In this document: positions 45,401 through 53,456 of the stretch, piece after piece
How positions within the stretch are numbered: position 1 is the stretch's first letter
How the letters are laid out: each line of letters begins with the position of its first letter
Assembly (NCBI RefSeq): GCF_900114435.1
Contig: NZ_FOZK01000001.1
Span: 1,394,678 to 1,458,677, forward strand
Direction of reading: 5' to 3'
DNA: 64,000 bases
Source of the DNA: Halomicrobium zhouii
Lineage (GTDB): Archaea > Halobacteriota > Halobacteria > Halobacteriales > Haloarculaceae
Made by a program: the position numbers and the translations under genes
The notes under the pieces: model-generated
Told to the model about the DNA's origin: nothing
The model's input: only the letters and a program-made list of their open reading frames with translations
Databases searched by the model: none

Positions 45401-45727
45401 TCACTCGCCCGGGTCCGCCCGCCCGGACCGCGCCTCGCGTCCGAGCACGTCCTCGACGGCGTCGACCTTCTCCGCGGCAGACTGGTCGACCGTCCGCTTG
45501 TCGTCTATCTTCAGGAACGTCTCGACCCGGTCGGCGTCGACCGCCTCGTGGGCGGCGTGGGCCGCGTCGAACAGATCCCGGCTGTCTTCTGCTTCGACGA
45601 TGGTGCCCATCGGCGTCGTCTCGTAGGAGACGTCGAAGTCTTCCAGGGCGTCGACGGCGTCGGCGACGTACTCGGCCATGCTCCCTTCGACGACCGGTGC
45701 GACGGAGAGGAATCCGATACAGGTCAT
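45401..45727 (-). CDS. MTH1187-family thiamine-binding-like protein
   Basis: The 108-residue protein matches the MTH1187/YkoF-like family. It has a ferredoxin-like fold with the start MTCIGFLSVAPVVEG and the central VSYETTPMGTIVEAED. Members bind thiamine or related ligands, and the exact role is open. ATG 45727 is the family start; the longer frame is a shadow of the next gene. It follows the orphan solute-binding lipoprotein by 62 bases on the same strand. Confidence 0.8.
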   Translation of the reverse strand: MTCIGFLSVAPVVEGSMAEYVADAVDALEDFDVSYETTPMGTIVEAEDSRDLFDAAHAAHEAVDADRVETFLKIDDKRTVDQSAAEKVDAVEDVLGREARSGRADPGE

Positions 45728-45789
45728 ACCCGTCGCTACGGGCCCCAGCCCATAATCGTCGGGGGACTGCGCTCTCTTCAGCGCGCTGT

Positions 45790-47076
45790 TCAGACGACGT
45801 CCAGAAAACCGGCCGTCGCCGCGTCGACATCGTAGGGTCCCATGAACGTGTTGGCGACGATGCGGTTGAGCGCCGTCACCTTCTCCGGGGCCAGCGCGAG
45901 GCCGTGTTGCAGCGTCGGCGGCCGATACTCGGCGTTCTCGAAGTCCTCGGCGACCGCCTGGAGATACGGGTGGAACTCGCTCACGTCGACGTCCGTCCGG
46001 GTCGGAATCGAGCCCTTGTGCTGGTTGAACGCCACCTGCGCGGTCTCGCTGCCGACGAACGCCAGCCAGCGTCTCGAGTACTCCGGCGTGGGATTGTCCC
46101 CGGGATAGAGAAACGAGTCGAAGTGGAGTGTGTACCTGTTCTCCGTCCCCGGGAACGCGTTGGCACCCCAGTCGTCCCCGTACTCGAAGTCGGTGGCGTT
46201 GGCGAAGGCGCCGGCGGTCCAGTTCCCCTGGTGGATGAACGCAGCGTCGCCGTCGACGACGTTCTGGTTCGAGGCGGGCAGGTCCAGCGACGCCGCGTCG
46301 TACGTGACGTACGTTTCCAGAATCCTGGCGGTCGTCTCGAAGCTCGCTCGGACCGCCGCCTCGGGCCGTCTTCCCTCGATGAAGTCCACGTAGGGCTCGT
46401 GACCCTCCTGTCCGAGGAAGACGGCGACCCAGAGCTGCGTCGTCGGCCACGGGGCCGCCATCGCGTGGGTCATCGGCGCCGCGTCCGTTTCGGCGGCGAC
46501 GGCGTCCATCGCGTCGAAGAGCGCGTCCAGGCTGGTGATCCCTGCCGGGTCGACGCCGGCTTCCTCCAGGACCGCGACGCTGTAGAACAGGTTGTTGAGG
46601 CGGTGGGATCCGATCGGCACCGCGCGGAACGAGCCGTTCTGGCGGTGCAGGTCGACGGCCTCCTCGACGTGGACGGCCGCGAAGTCGTTCTCCGCCCAGA
46701 CGTCGTCTACCGACCCCAGCGACCCCTCGTATCGCTGGAGGTTCTTCCCGGGCCAGTTCGCGAACGCGCTCGGGGGATCGTCGTCGTAGAGGCGGTAGTC
46801 GACGACCGTGTTGAGGTTCTCGTTCCCGCCTCCTTCGATGGCCGTGAACTCCGTCGGGACGTCCGGGGCCTGCTCCTCGAACGCGTCGACGAGCGCGCGG
46901 ACTGCGACCGCACCGTCGCCTTCGTCCCACCCGTGGAGCACTTCGAGCGACCGGGTCGAATCGGGGACCAGCTCGCTCGCCTGGTCGACGCACCCCGCGA
47001 GCGAAGTCGTCGCTCCCAGGCCCGCTGTCTCGACGAACCGTCGCCGGGTCACCCGACGTCCTGGCGGTGATCCCAT
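45790..47076 (-). CDS. Sugar-type ABC solute-binding lipoprotein, orphan
   Basis: This 428-residue protein belongs to the family-1 (MalE/UgpB-like) binding proteins. A twin-Arg motif (TRRRFVETAG) and lipobox LAGC with Cys29 follow ATG 47076; ATG 47100 is possible but would put eight residues before the Tat motif. Binding-protein features include LEVLHGWDEGDGAVAVRALV near residue 40, PMTHAMAAPWPT near 195 and FIHQGNWTAGAFAN near 280. No permease or ATPase genes lie next to it, and the gene downstream is an MTH1187 protein. The ligand is likely a sugar or polyol, but a thiamine-related ligand is conceivable from context. Confidence 0.8.
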   Translation of the reverse strand: MGSPPGRRVTRRRFVETAGLGATTSLAGCVDQASELVPDSTRSLEVLHGWDEGDGAVAVRALVDAFEEQAPDVPTEFTAIEGGGNENLNTVVDYRLYDDDPPSAFANWPGKNLQRYEGSLGSVDDVWAENDFAAVHVEEAVDLHRQNGSFRAVPIGSHRLNNLFYSVAVLEEAGVDPAGITSLDALFDAMDAVAAETDAAPMTHAMAAPWPTTQLWVAVFLGQEGHEPYVDFIEGRRPEAAVRASFETTARILETYVTYDAASLDLPASNQNVVDGDAAFIHQGNWTAGAFANATDFEYGDDWGANAFPGTENRYTLHFDSFLYPGDNPTPEYSRRWLAFVGSETAQVAFNQHKGSIPTRTDVDVSEFHPYLQAVAEDFENAEYRPPTLQHGLALAPEKVTALNRIVANTFMGPYDVDAATAGFLDVV

Positions 47077-47413
47077 ATCTGTCACGCGGACATAGGCCAT
47101 CCACGCAAATCAGTCATCTCTTTCTGGGACGTGCATCGCAACCTCGTGTACACGCGGAGTGAGCGACACAGCAAGCTGGTCGCTCATCGAGTAGCGTTCG
47201 GAAGAAGTGCGACGGAGGGGACTGAGCGAAACCGGAGGTTTCGCGAGGGTCGAAAGACGCCGCAGGCGTCTTTCGGAATTTGAACCACGCCCAGACGTGC
47301 TCGCTTACGCTGCGCGCGTCTGGTCTACTTCAAATCCACTCTTTTCGACTTCTCCTCACGCGGAGTGAGCGACACAGCAAGCTGGTCGCTCATCGAGTAG
47401 CGTTCGGAAGAAG
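47077..47413. other. Gene-free stretch with a direct repeat and hairpins downstream of tRNA-Gly
   Basis: These 337 bases contain both copies of a 71-bp repeat (listed separately). The segment between them (47222-47356) holds several dyads: CGAAACC-N-GGTTTCG at about 47227, GAAAGACGCC-GC-AGGCGTCTTTC at about 47251-47275, and an imperfect pair GGAATTTGAA / TTCAAATCC whose arms also contain CAGACG / CGTCTG (about 47275-47338). No open frame looks coding. Confidence 0.6.
47151..47221. repeat. 71-bp perfect direct repeat, distal copy
   Basis: This copy is identical to 47357-47427. It ends with the same 14 bases that form the 3' end of the tRNA-Gly gene (TGCGACGGAGGGGA on the plus strand), but no tRNA follows here. 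The unit spacing is 206 bases. Confidence 0.85.
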
Positions 47414-47427
47414 TGCGACGGAGGGGA
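47357..47427. repeat. 71-bp perfect direct repeat, tRNA-proximal copy
   Basis: This copy contains the last 14 bases of tRNA-Gly (47414-47427) plus 57 bases downstream of it. The arrangement resembles an attachment-site duplication or a tandem duplication that includes a tRNA end. Confidence 0.85.
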
Positions 47428-47484
47428 TTTGAACCCCTGTTGTGACCATGGCAAGGTCACGTGATACCACTACACTACCGTCGC
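47414..47484 (-). tRNA. tRNA-Gly (anticodon GCC)
   Basis: The 71-base cloverleaf reads GCGACGG for the 5' acceptor arm and CCGTCGC plus discriminator A for the 3' arm. The D arm is GTG...CAC, the anticodon stem is TGACC/GGTCA with loop TTGCCAT (anticodon GCC), and the T arm is AGGGG-TTCAAAT-CCCCT. All arms pair. CCA is not encoded, as is usual in haloarchaea. I see no intron. Confidence 0.95.
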
Positions 47485-47706
47485 CCTGTCTGCATTCAAT
47501 TGTGGCGGGGGAGAGGGATAAAAGCGTTCCGAATCGGGAGCCAAACCGTGGTACGGCTCCCCGGGATAACGGATCACAGATTCTTCCTCGCCGATAACTT
47601 CTGCACCAGCTCCTCCGGTCGGGCCGAAAATCGACGGCCGAATTTCCCGAATACTGGCCATCTAGCGCCGTGTGAACGGTTCTCATCGCGTGCGTGAAGC
47701 GGGCTC

Positions 47707-47715
47707 TTTTTAAGG
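47707..47715 (+). promoter_or_regulatory. TATA-like box of the ribosomal operon
   Basis: TTTTTAAGG lies about 60 bases before the first gene of the operon. A start site about 25 bases downstream would leave a 5' leader of about 35 bases that contains the hairpin at 47749-47768. Confidence 0.5.
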
Positions 47716-47748
47716 TAGGCAAGATGTGTTATCGCTACAGTCTAGTGG

Positions 47749-47768
47749 CGTGACGTGGAAGCGTCACG
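47749..47768 (+). promoter_or_regulatory. Leader hairpin next to the first operon start codon
   Basis: CGTGACG-TGGAAG-CGTCACG forms a 7-bp stem with a 6-base loop and ends two bases before ATG 47771. It could hide the start codon region and serve as a binding site for a ribosomal protein or the methyltransferase itself. The proposed role is inference. Confidence 0.5.
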
Positions 47769-47770
47769 GC

Positions 47771-48613
47771 ATGACGACCAGCGTACTCGTGCCGTCTTCC
47801 CTCGTACGGGAAGCCGAGGACAGACGCGAGGCGACTCGCAAAATCGGATACGTTGCCCGCGCGGCCACGATATTCGACGTCGATCGGCTAACGGTCTTCC
47901 CGGACCCTGACGGGGTCGGGAAGTGGGAAGACGGGTTCGTTCGTACCGTGCTGCGGTACGCCGCGACGCCCCCGTACCTCCGAAAGGAGGCCTGGGGCAA
48001 GCGGGACGAACTGGAGTACGTCGGCGTCCTGCCGCCGCTCCGCGTCCGCTCACAGACCGGCTCCGGATCTGAGGGTTCGGGGTCGTTAAGACAGGGAATC
48101 GTGACCGAGGTCGGAGCTGATGGGCGCGTTCGGGTCAATTGCGGACTGCAACACCCAGCCTCCCTCCCCGTTCCAGACGGTATGGACGTGGGCGAGGGGG
48201 AGCGCGTCACCGTCAGGGTCTCTTCGCGACGGCCAGTCCGGGCGAAACTCGTCGACGTGTCCCCACCGGGATACGCCGTCGACGCTTCGGACCTCTCTAC
48301 GGCGCTCGCGCGTGACGATGCAGGGCTCACTATCGCCGCTTCGCGGTACGGTGAGCACCTGACCGTCACACGGCTCGGCGATCTGGTCGAGCAGCGCGAG
48401 GCCGACGGCGACATGACTGTCGCCTTCGGGGCACCCGAGCGCGGGTTGCCCCCCATACTCGGATTGGACCCGGACGACGTCTGCGGAGACCACGCGGACG
48501 ACGACACAGGGTTCGACCTCTGGCTGAATACGGTTCCAAACCAGGGGAGCGAGGTCGTGCGAACCGAAGAAGCGATGTTCGCCTCCCTCGCCCCGCTGAC
48601 CCTCACGGAGTGA
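47771..48613 (+). CDS. SPOUT-type RNA methyltransferase-like protein (DUF171)
   Basis: This 280-residue protein matches the archaeal DUF171/SPOUT group of putative rRNA methyltransferases usually found just before L3. It has an N-terminal alpha/beta part (TTSVLVPSSLVREAEDRREATRKIGYVARAATIFDVD), an inserted S1/OB-like domain (about 105-175, GIVTEVGADGRVRVNCGL) and a knotted C-terminus (AFGAPERGLPPILGL; LWLNTVPNQGSEVVRTEEA). It is most likely an rRNA uridine methyltransferase. ATG 47771 follows the leader hairpin; the longer frame to 47726 is less likely. It is co-transcribed with L3, seven bases downstream. Confidence 0.82.
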   Translation: MTTSVLVPSSLVREAEDRREATRKIGYVARAATIFDVDRLTVFPDPDGVGKWEDGFVRTVLRYAATPPYLRKEAWGKRDELEYVGVLPPLRVRSQTGSGSEGSGSLRQGIVTEVGADGRVRVNCGLQHPASLPVPDGMDVGEGERVTVRVSSRRPVRAKLVDVSPPGYAVDASDLSTALARDDAGLTIAASRYGEHLTVTRLGDLVEQREADGDMTVAFGAPERGLPPILGLDPDDVCGDHADDDTGFDLWLNTVPNQGSEVVRTEEAMFASLAPLTLTE

Positions 48614-48620
48614 GAATCCG

Positions 48621-49637
48621 ATGCCACAACCAAGCAGACCACGAAAAGGCTCGCTGGGCTTCGGCCCACGCAAGCGCGCGGAAAGCGAAACGCCGCGCTT
48701 CAACAGCTGGCCCGACGACGACGGCCAGCCAGGCGTCCAGGGGTTCGCCGGCTACAAGGCGGGCATGACACACGTCACGCTCGTCAACGACGAACCCAAC
48801 TCCGCCCGCGAAGGGATGGAGGAGACCGTCCCGGTGACGGTCGTCGAGACGCCGCCTGTGCGTGCAGTCGCAGTCCGAGCCTACGAAGACACGCCGTACG
48901 GCCAGCGTCCGCTCACGGAAGTCTGGGCCGACGAGTTCCACTCGGAACTCGATCGCGCTCTGGACGTTCCCGAGAACAACGACGCTGACGCCGCAGAGGA
49001 ACAGATCAGAGACGCACTCGACGCCGGCAACCTCGGAGACGTGCGCGTCATCACGCACACCGTCCCCGACGAACTGGCCAACGTGCCCAAGAAGAAGCCC
49101 GACGTGATGGAGACTCGCGTCGGCGGTGGATCGGTCGAGGACCGCCTCGACCACGCCCTCGACCTGCTCGCCGATGGCGGCGACCACTCGATGAACGACG
49201 TGTTCCGCGCCGGTGAGTACACCGACATCGCGGCCGTCACCAAGGGTAAAGGGACCCAGGGCCCCGTCAAGCGATGGGGCGTCCAGAAGCGGAAGGGCAA
49301 GCACGCCCGCCAGGGCTGGCGCCGACGTATCGGCAACCTCGGCCCGTGGAACCCCTCGCGGGTCCGCTCGACGGTCCCCCAGCAGGGCCAGACTGGCTAC
49401 CACCAGCGTACCGAGCTCAACAAGCGCATCATCGACATCGGCGAGGGCGACGACGCCTCCGTCGACGGCGGCTTCGTCAACTACGGCGAGGTCGACGGGC
49501 CGTACACGCTCGTCAAGGGCTCGGTGCCCGGTCCGGACCAGCGCGTCGTGCGCTTCCGGCCGGCGGTGCGTCCGAACGACCAGCCGCGCCTCGACCCCGA
49601 GGTGCGCTTCGTCTCCACCGCATCGAACCAGGGATAA
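48621..49637 (+). CDS. rpl3: 50S ribosomal protein L3
   Basis: L3 lies near the peptidyl-transferase centre and nucleates large-subunit assembly. The 338-residue protein is archaeal in length. It starts PQPSRPRKGSLGFGPRKRA and has the conserved loop KGKGTQGPVKRWGV near residue 210, then GNLGPWNPSRVRSTVPQQGQ. It is the first ribosomal protein of the S10-type operon, with L4 three bases downstream. S10 itself is not in this cluster. Confidence 0.97.
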   Translation: MPQPSRPRKGSLGFGPRKRAESETPRFNSWPDDDGQPGVQGFAGYKAGMTHVTLVNDEPNSAREGMEETVPVTVVETPPVRAVAVRAYEDTPYGQRPLTEVWADEFHSELDRALDVPENNDADAAEEQIRDALDAGNLGDVRVITHTVPDELANVPKKKPDVMETRVGGGSVEDRLDHALDLLADGGDHSMNDVFRAGEYTDIAAVTKGKGTQGPVKRWGVQKRKGKHARQGWRRRIGNLGPWNPSRVRSTVPQQGQTGYHQRTELNKRIIDIGEGDDASVDGGFVNYGEVDGPYTLVKGSVPGPDQRVVRFRPAVRPNDQPRLDPEVRFVSTASNQG

Positions 49638-49640
49638 TCT

Positions 49641-50384
49641 ATGCAGGCAACTATCTACGACCTGGACGGGGACGACGTGGACGATGTGGACGTACCGGAG
49701 GTCTTCGAGACCACGGTACGACCGGACCTCATCGGCCGCGCCGTTCGCGCAGCCCAGGCAAACCGGAAACAGGACTACGGGAGCGACGAGTACGCGGGTC
49801 TCCGGACCCCGGCCGAGTCCCACGGCAGCGGCCGTGGTATGGCCCACGTCCCTCGCGAGAACGGGCAGGCACGGCGCGTCCCGCAGGCAGTGTCGGGCCG
49901 CCGCGCACACCCGCCGAAAGCCGAGAAGGACCAGTCGCTCGACCTCAACACGAAGGAGCGCCAGCTCGCGACCCGCTCGGCCATCGCCGCGACGGCCGAC
50001 GCCGAACTCGTGGCCGACCGTGGTCACCAGTTCGACGACGGTCTCGACCTGCCGCTCGTCGTCTCCGACGACTTCGAAGACCTGGAGAAGACCCAGGAAG
50101 TCGTCGACGTGCTCGAAGCCCTCGGCGTCGACGCCGACATCGAGCGCGCGGACGAGACGAAGATCAAGGCCGGACAGGGCAAGTCGCGCGGACGCAAGTA
50201 CCGCCGGCCCAGCTCCATCCTGTTCGTCACCAGCGAGGAGCCGTCGACGGCGGCGCGCAACCTCGCCGGTGCGGACGTGACGACGGCCCGCGAGGTCAAC
50301 GCAGAAGACCTCGCACCGGGTGCGCTCCCGGGCCGACTCACCGTCTGGACCCAGAGCGCGCTCTCGGAGGTGGCAGAGCGATGA
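49641..50384 (+). CDS. rpl4: 50S ribosomal protein L4 (L1e family)
   Basis: This 247-residue protein is the archaeal L4. It starts MQATIYDLDGDDVDDVDVPEVF and has the extended loop ESHGSGRGMAHVPRENGQARRVPQAV that reaches into the exit tunnel. The C-terminal globular part is also present. Bacterial L4 can regulate its own operon; whether this holds in haloarchaea is unknown. Its stop overlaps the L23 start by four bases. Confidence 0.97.
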   Translation: MQATIYDLDGDDVDDVDVPEVFETTVRPDLIGRAVRAAQANRKQDYGSDEYAGLRTPAESHGSGRGMAHVPRENGQARRVPQAVSGRRAHPPKAEKDQSLDLNTKERQLATRSAIAATADAELVADRGHQFDDGLDLPLVVSDDFEDLEKTQEVVDVLEALGVDADIERADETKIKAGQGKSRGRKYRRPSSILFVTSEEPSTAARNLAGADVTTAREVNAEDLAPGALPGRLTVWTQSALSEVAER

Positions 50385-50638
50385 CGTGGGACATTCTCAA
50401 ACACCCCCACGTCACGGAGAAAGCGATGAACGACATGGACTTCCACAACAAGCTCCAGTTCATCGTCGACTCCGACGCCGCTAAGCCCGAGATCTCCGAG
50501 GCCATCGAGGACCAGTACGACGTCTCGGTCGAGGGAATCACCACGCAGAACACGATGGACGGCGAGAAGAAGGCGGTCGTTCGTCTCTCCGACGACGACG
50601 ACGCCCAGGAAGTCGCCTCCAGGATCGGGGTGTTCTAA
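50381..50638 (+). CDS. rpl23: 50S ribosomal protein L23
   Basis: L23 sits at the exit of the nascent-chain tunnel and docks SRP and the translocon. The 85-residue protein starts MTWDILKHPHVTEKAMNDM and ends DAQEVASRIGVF, which matches archaeal L23 in length and motif. It overlaps L4 by four bases, and L2 follows after two bases. Confidence 0.97.
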   Translation: MTWDILKHPHVTEKAMNDMDFHNKLQFIVDSDAAKPEISEAIEDQYDVSVEGITTQNTMDGEKKAVVRLSDDDDAQEVASRIGVF

Positions 50639-50640
50639 CC

Positions 50641-51363
50641 ATGGGACGACGCATTCAGGGACAACGCCGCGGTCGCGGGACGCCCACGTTCCGGGCCCCC
50701 TCGCACCGCTACAAGGCGGACCTGTCGCACCGAAACGTCGAAGACGGCGACGTCGTCAACGGGACGGTCGTCGACATCGAACACGACCCGGCACGCTCGG
50801 CGCCGCTCGCGGCCGTCGAGTTCGAGGACGGCGACCAGCGCCTCGTCCTCGCGCCCGAGGGCGTGGGCGTGGGCGACAACCTCCAGGTTGGCGTCTCCGC
50901 CGAGATCGAACCGGGTAACACGCTCCCGCTCGCCGAGATTCCGGAAGGGGTCCCGGTGTGCAACGTCGAGGCCAACCAGGGCGACGGCGGTCGGTTCGCC
51001 CGGGCCTCCGGCGTCAGCGCGCAGCTGATGACCCACGACCGCAACGTCGCGGTCGTCAAGCTCCCCTCCGGGGAGATCAAGCGGCTCGACCCGCAGTGTC
51101 GAGCCACCATCGGTGTCGTCGCCGGCGGTGGACGGACGGAGAAGCCGTTCGTCAAGGCCGGCAACAAGCACCACAAGATGAAGGCGCGAGGGACGAAGTG
51201 GCCCAACGTCCGCGGTGTCGCGATGAACGCCGTCGACCACCCCTTCGGTGGCGGCGGCCGCCAGCACCCGGGCAAGCCCAAGTCCATCTCGCGAAACGCA
51301 CCGCCGGGCCGCAAGGTCGGGGACATCTCCTCGAAGCGGACCGGACGAGGTGGTGACGAATGA
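50641..51363 (+). CDS. rpl2: 50S ribosomal protein L2
   Basis: L2 supports the peptidyl-transferase centre. The 240-residue protein starts [17 protein letters not shown]. Its conserved C-terminal segment, with [18 protein letters not shown] near residue 200, contains the essential His. It overlaps S19 by four bases. Confidence 0.97.
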   Translation: MGRRIQGQRRGRGTPTFRAPSHRYKADLSHRNVEDGDVVNGTVVDIEHDPARSAPLAAVEFEDGDQRLVLAPEGVGVGDNLQVGVSAEIEPGNTLPLAEIPEGVPVCNVEANQGDGGRFARASGVSAQLMTHDRNVAVVKLPSGEIKRLDPQCRATIGVVAGGGRTEKPFVKAGNKHHKMKARGTKWPNVRGVAMNAVDHPFGGGGRQHPGKPKSISRNAPPGRKVGDISSKRTGRGGDE

Positions 51364-51782
51364 GTTCAGAGTACCAAATCGGCCACGAGGGGGAGTTCTC
51401 CTACCGTGGTCACACGCTCGAGGAGTTGCAGGACCTGTCGCTGGACGAGGTCGCGGAACTGCTCCCCGCACGGCAGCGGCGAAGTATCGAACGCGGCCTG
51501 AGCGAGGAGAAACACAAGCTCCTCGAGAAGGCCCGCGACGCAGAGCCCGAAGAGACGGCGAACAACCCGATCCGGACCCACCTGCGCGACATGCCGGTGG
51601 TCCCGGAGTTCGTGGACCTCACGTTCGCCGTCCACAACGGGCAGAGCTTCGAGCGCGTCAGCGTCGAACCGGAGATGATCGGCCACTACCTCGGTGAGTT
51701 CCAGCTCACCCGCACGTCCGTCGAACACGGACAGGCCGGTATCGGGGCGACGCGGTCCTCGAAGTTCGTACCGCTCAAGTAA
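51360..51782 (+). CDS. rps19: 30S ribosomal protein S19
   Basis: S19 binds the 30S head. The 140-residue archaeal form has an N-terminal extension rich in acidic and Arg residues ([23 protein letters not shown]). The family core is [30 protein letters not shown], ending with [12 protein letters not shown]. The gene starts in the L2 stop overlap, and L22 follows after three bases. Confidence 0.97.
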   Translation: MSSEYQIGHEGEFSYRGHTLEELQDLSLDEVAELLPARQRRSIERGLSEEKHKLLEKARDAEPEETANNPIRTHLRDMPVVPEFVDLTFAVHNGQSFERVSVEPEMIGHYLGEFQLTRTSVEHGQAGIGATRSSKFVPLK

Positions 51783-51785
51783 ATC

Positions 51786-52253
51786 ATGGGAATCAGCTAC
51801 TCAGTCGACGCGGACCCGGACACCACGGCGAAAGCGATGCTCCGGGAGCGTCAGATGAGCCACAAGCACAGCAAGGCCATCGCCCGCGAGATCAAGGGCA
51901 TGAAGGCCGACGACGCCGTCTCGTACCTCGACGCGGTCATCGAGGGCGAGCGGTCCGTCCCCTTCAAGTCCCACAACTCGGGCGTCGGCCACCGGAAGGA
52001 TATCGAGGGCTGGGACGCCGGCCGCTTCCCCGAGAAGGCCAGCAAGGCCTTCCAGGACCTGCTCGAGAACGCCATCGGCAACGCCGACCACCAGGGTCTC
52101 GACGGCGAGAACATGGAGATAATGCACGTCGCCGCCCACAAGGTCGGCGAGTCCCCGGGCCGCAAGCCCCGCGCGATGGGGCGGGCCTCGGCCTGGAACA
52201 CGATGCAGGTCGACGTCGAACTCATCCTGGAAGAGCCGGAGGGTGAACAGTAA
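51786..52253 (+). CDS. rpl22: 50S ribosomal protein L22
   Basis: L22 lines the exit tunnel. The 155-residue archaeal protein (L22/L17e) starts MGISYSVDADPDTTAKAML and keeps the hairpin-type region HVAAHKVGESPGRKPRAMGRAS. It overlaps S3 by one base (TAATG). Confidence 0.97.
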   Translation: MGISYSVDADPDTTAKAMLRERQMSHKHSKAIAREIKGMKADDAVSYLDAVIEGERSVPFKSHNSGVGHRKDIEGWDAGRFPEKASKAFQDLLENAIGNADHQGLDGENMEIMHVAAHKVGESPGRKPRAMGRASAWNTMQVDVELILEEPEGEQ

Positions 52254-53179
52254 TGGCGGACGAACAGCAGTTCATCGAGGACGGACTCCAGCGGACGCAG
52301 ATCGACGAGTTCTTCCAGGACGAACTGGGTCGCGCCGGCTACGGCGGCATGGACGTCGCCAAGACGCCGATGGGTACCCAGATCGTGCTCAAGGCCGAGA
52401 AGCCAGGGATGGTCATCGGCAAGGGCGGGAAGAACATCCGGAAGATCACGACCACGCTCGAAGAGCGATTCAACCTGGACGACCCGCAGATCGACGTCCA
52501 GGAGGTCGACGAGCCGGACCTCAACGCCGCCATCGTCGCCGACCGCCTGGCCAACGCGCTCGAGCGCGGCTGGTACTTCCGGAAGGCCGGTCACACGACG
52601 ATCGACCGGATCATGGAGTCCGGCGCACTCGGCGCCGAGATCGTCCTCTCCGGGAAGGTCACGGGCGCACGCTCACGCGTGGAGAAGTTCAACCGTGGCT
52701 ACATCAAGCACAACGGTGAACCCGCCGAGACCATCGTCGACGCTGCCGTCGGCACCGCGGTGATGAAGCTGGGCACCATCGGTGTCCAGGTGAAGATCAT
52801 CCCGCCGAACGCCGAACTGCCCGACGACTTCGAGGTCTACGAGGACGCCGAGGTCGAGGACTACGTCGCCGACACGGACGGCGAGTCCGTCGAGGAGCTC
52901 CTCGAGGGCGAACCCGAGGAAGCCGACGACACGGACGAGGACGCAGCGGCCGACGAGGCCGAGGCGGACGACTCCGCGGCCGACGAGGAGTTCGAGGAGG
53001 TCGAAGAAGTCGAGGACGTCGACGAGTCCGAGGATCCGGTCGAGGAGACCGCCGAGGCCGACGCCGACGACGTCGACGACATCGTCGAGGAGGACCTCGA
53101 CGAGGAGACCGCCGAAGAGGCGGCCGAACTGATGGAAGAGATGGAAGCTGAGGACGACGAGGAGGGTGACGACGAATGA
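52253..53179 (+). CDS. rps3: 30S ribosomal protein S3 with long acidic tail
   Basis: S3 lies at the mRNA entry. The 308-residue protein has the KH domain (GMVIGKGGKNIRKITTTLEE near residue 60) and the C-terminal S3 domain up to about residue 205. An extremely acidic, Glu/Asp/Ala-rich tail of about 100 residues follows. Such tails occur in haloarchaeal S3 proteins. The antisense Ser-rich open frame here is a shadow of this tail. The stop overlaps L29 by four bases. Confidence 0.96.
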   Translation: MADEQQFIEDGLQRTQIDEFFQDELGRAGYGGMDVAKTPMGTQIVLKAEKPGMVIGKGGKNIRKITTTLEERFNLDDPQIDVQEVDEPDLNAAIVADRLANALERGWYFRKAGHTTIDRIMESGALGAEIVLSGKVTGARSRVEKFNRGYIKHNGEPAETIVDAAVGTAVMKLGTIGVQVKIIPPNAELPDDFEVYEDAEVEDYVADTDGESVEELLEGEPEEADDTDEDAAADEAEADDSAADEEFEEVEEVEDVDESEDPVEETAEADADDVDDIVEEDLDEETAEEAAELMEEMEAEDDEEGDDE

Positions 53180-53382
53180 CTGTCATCCACGTCGAGGAGG
53201 TCCGCGACATGACGCCCGCCGAACGCGAGGCGGAGCTCGACGACCTCGAGACGGAGCTGCTCAACACCCGCGCCGTGAAGGCGGCGGGCGGTGCGCCGGA
53301 GAACCCCGGCCGCATCAAGGAGCTGAAGAAGGCGATCGCGCGGATCAAGACGATCCAGAACGAGGAGGGGGACCTCGAATGA
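53176..53382 (+). CDS. rpl29: 50S ribosomal protein L29
   Basis: The 68-residue two-helix protein sits at the tunnel exit beside L23. It reads MTVIHVEEVRDMTPAEREAE and ends NEEGDLE. The helical core AAGGAPENPGRIKELKKAIARIKTI is typical. Its stop overlaps the micro-ORF start as ATGA. Confidence 0.95.
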   Translation: MTVIHVEEVRDMTPAEREAELDDLETELLNTRAVKAAGGAPENPGRIKELKKAIARIKTIQNEEGDLE

Positions 53383-53456
53383 GGTCCGAAAAAGCGAGCG
53401 GTATGTACCGCGAGACAGGCGGCTTCGAAGACGAAGCCGCTGAGGAGGCTACCTGA
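53379..53456 (+). CDS. Micro-ORF of 25 codons between L29 and Rpp29, coupled on both sides
   Basis: ATG 53379 overlaps the L29 stop (ATGA) and the TGA at 53454-53456 overlaps the next start (TGATG). The peptide is 25 residues, beginning MRSEKASGMYRE and ending EAAEEAT. The sequence inside forms the dyad CGGCTTCGAAGACGAAGCCG at about 53421-53440. It could be a real small protein, a translational bridge that carries ribosomes from L29 to the RNase P gene, or both. I find no known family. Confidence 0.55.
   Translation: MRSEKASGMYRETGGFEDEAAEEAT

Larger units (their letters stand above)
47485..47770. promoter_or_regulatory. Divergent promoter region between tRNA-Gly and the ribosomal operon
   Basis: This 286-base gap has a TATA-like box for the tRNA on the minus strand (CTTTTAT, 47518-47524, about 36 bases before the mature 5' end). 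Toward the plus-strand operon it has TTTTTAAGG (47707-47715) and then a hairpin (47749-47768) just before ATG 47771. The middle (47530-47700) shows nothing I can name. Confidence 0.5.

Noticed and set aside
47414..47484. Possible intron in tRNA-Gly
   Set aside because: The cloverleaf is complete at 71 bases with a normal seven-base anticodon loop, so there is no room for an intron.
52861..53190. Ser-rich antisense frame opposite the S3 tail
   Set aside because: It is the complement of the Glu/Asp-rich tail of S3 and shows no motif.
53166..53456. Longer frame covering L29 and the micro-ORF
   Set aside because: The part before 53379 is an out-of-frame shadow of L29. Only the short 3' part has coupling overlaps.
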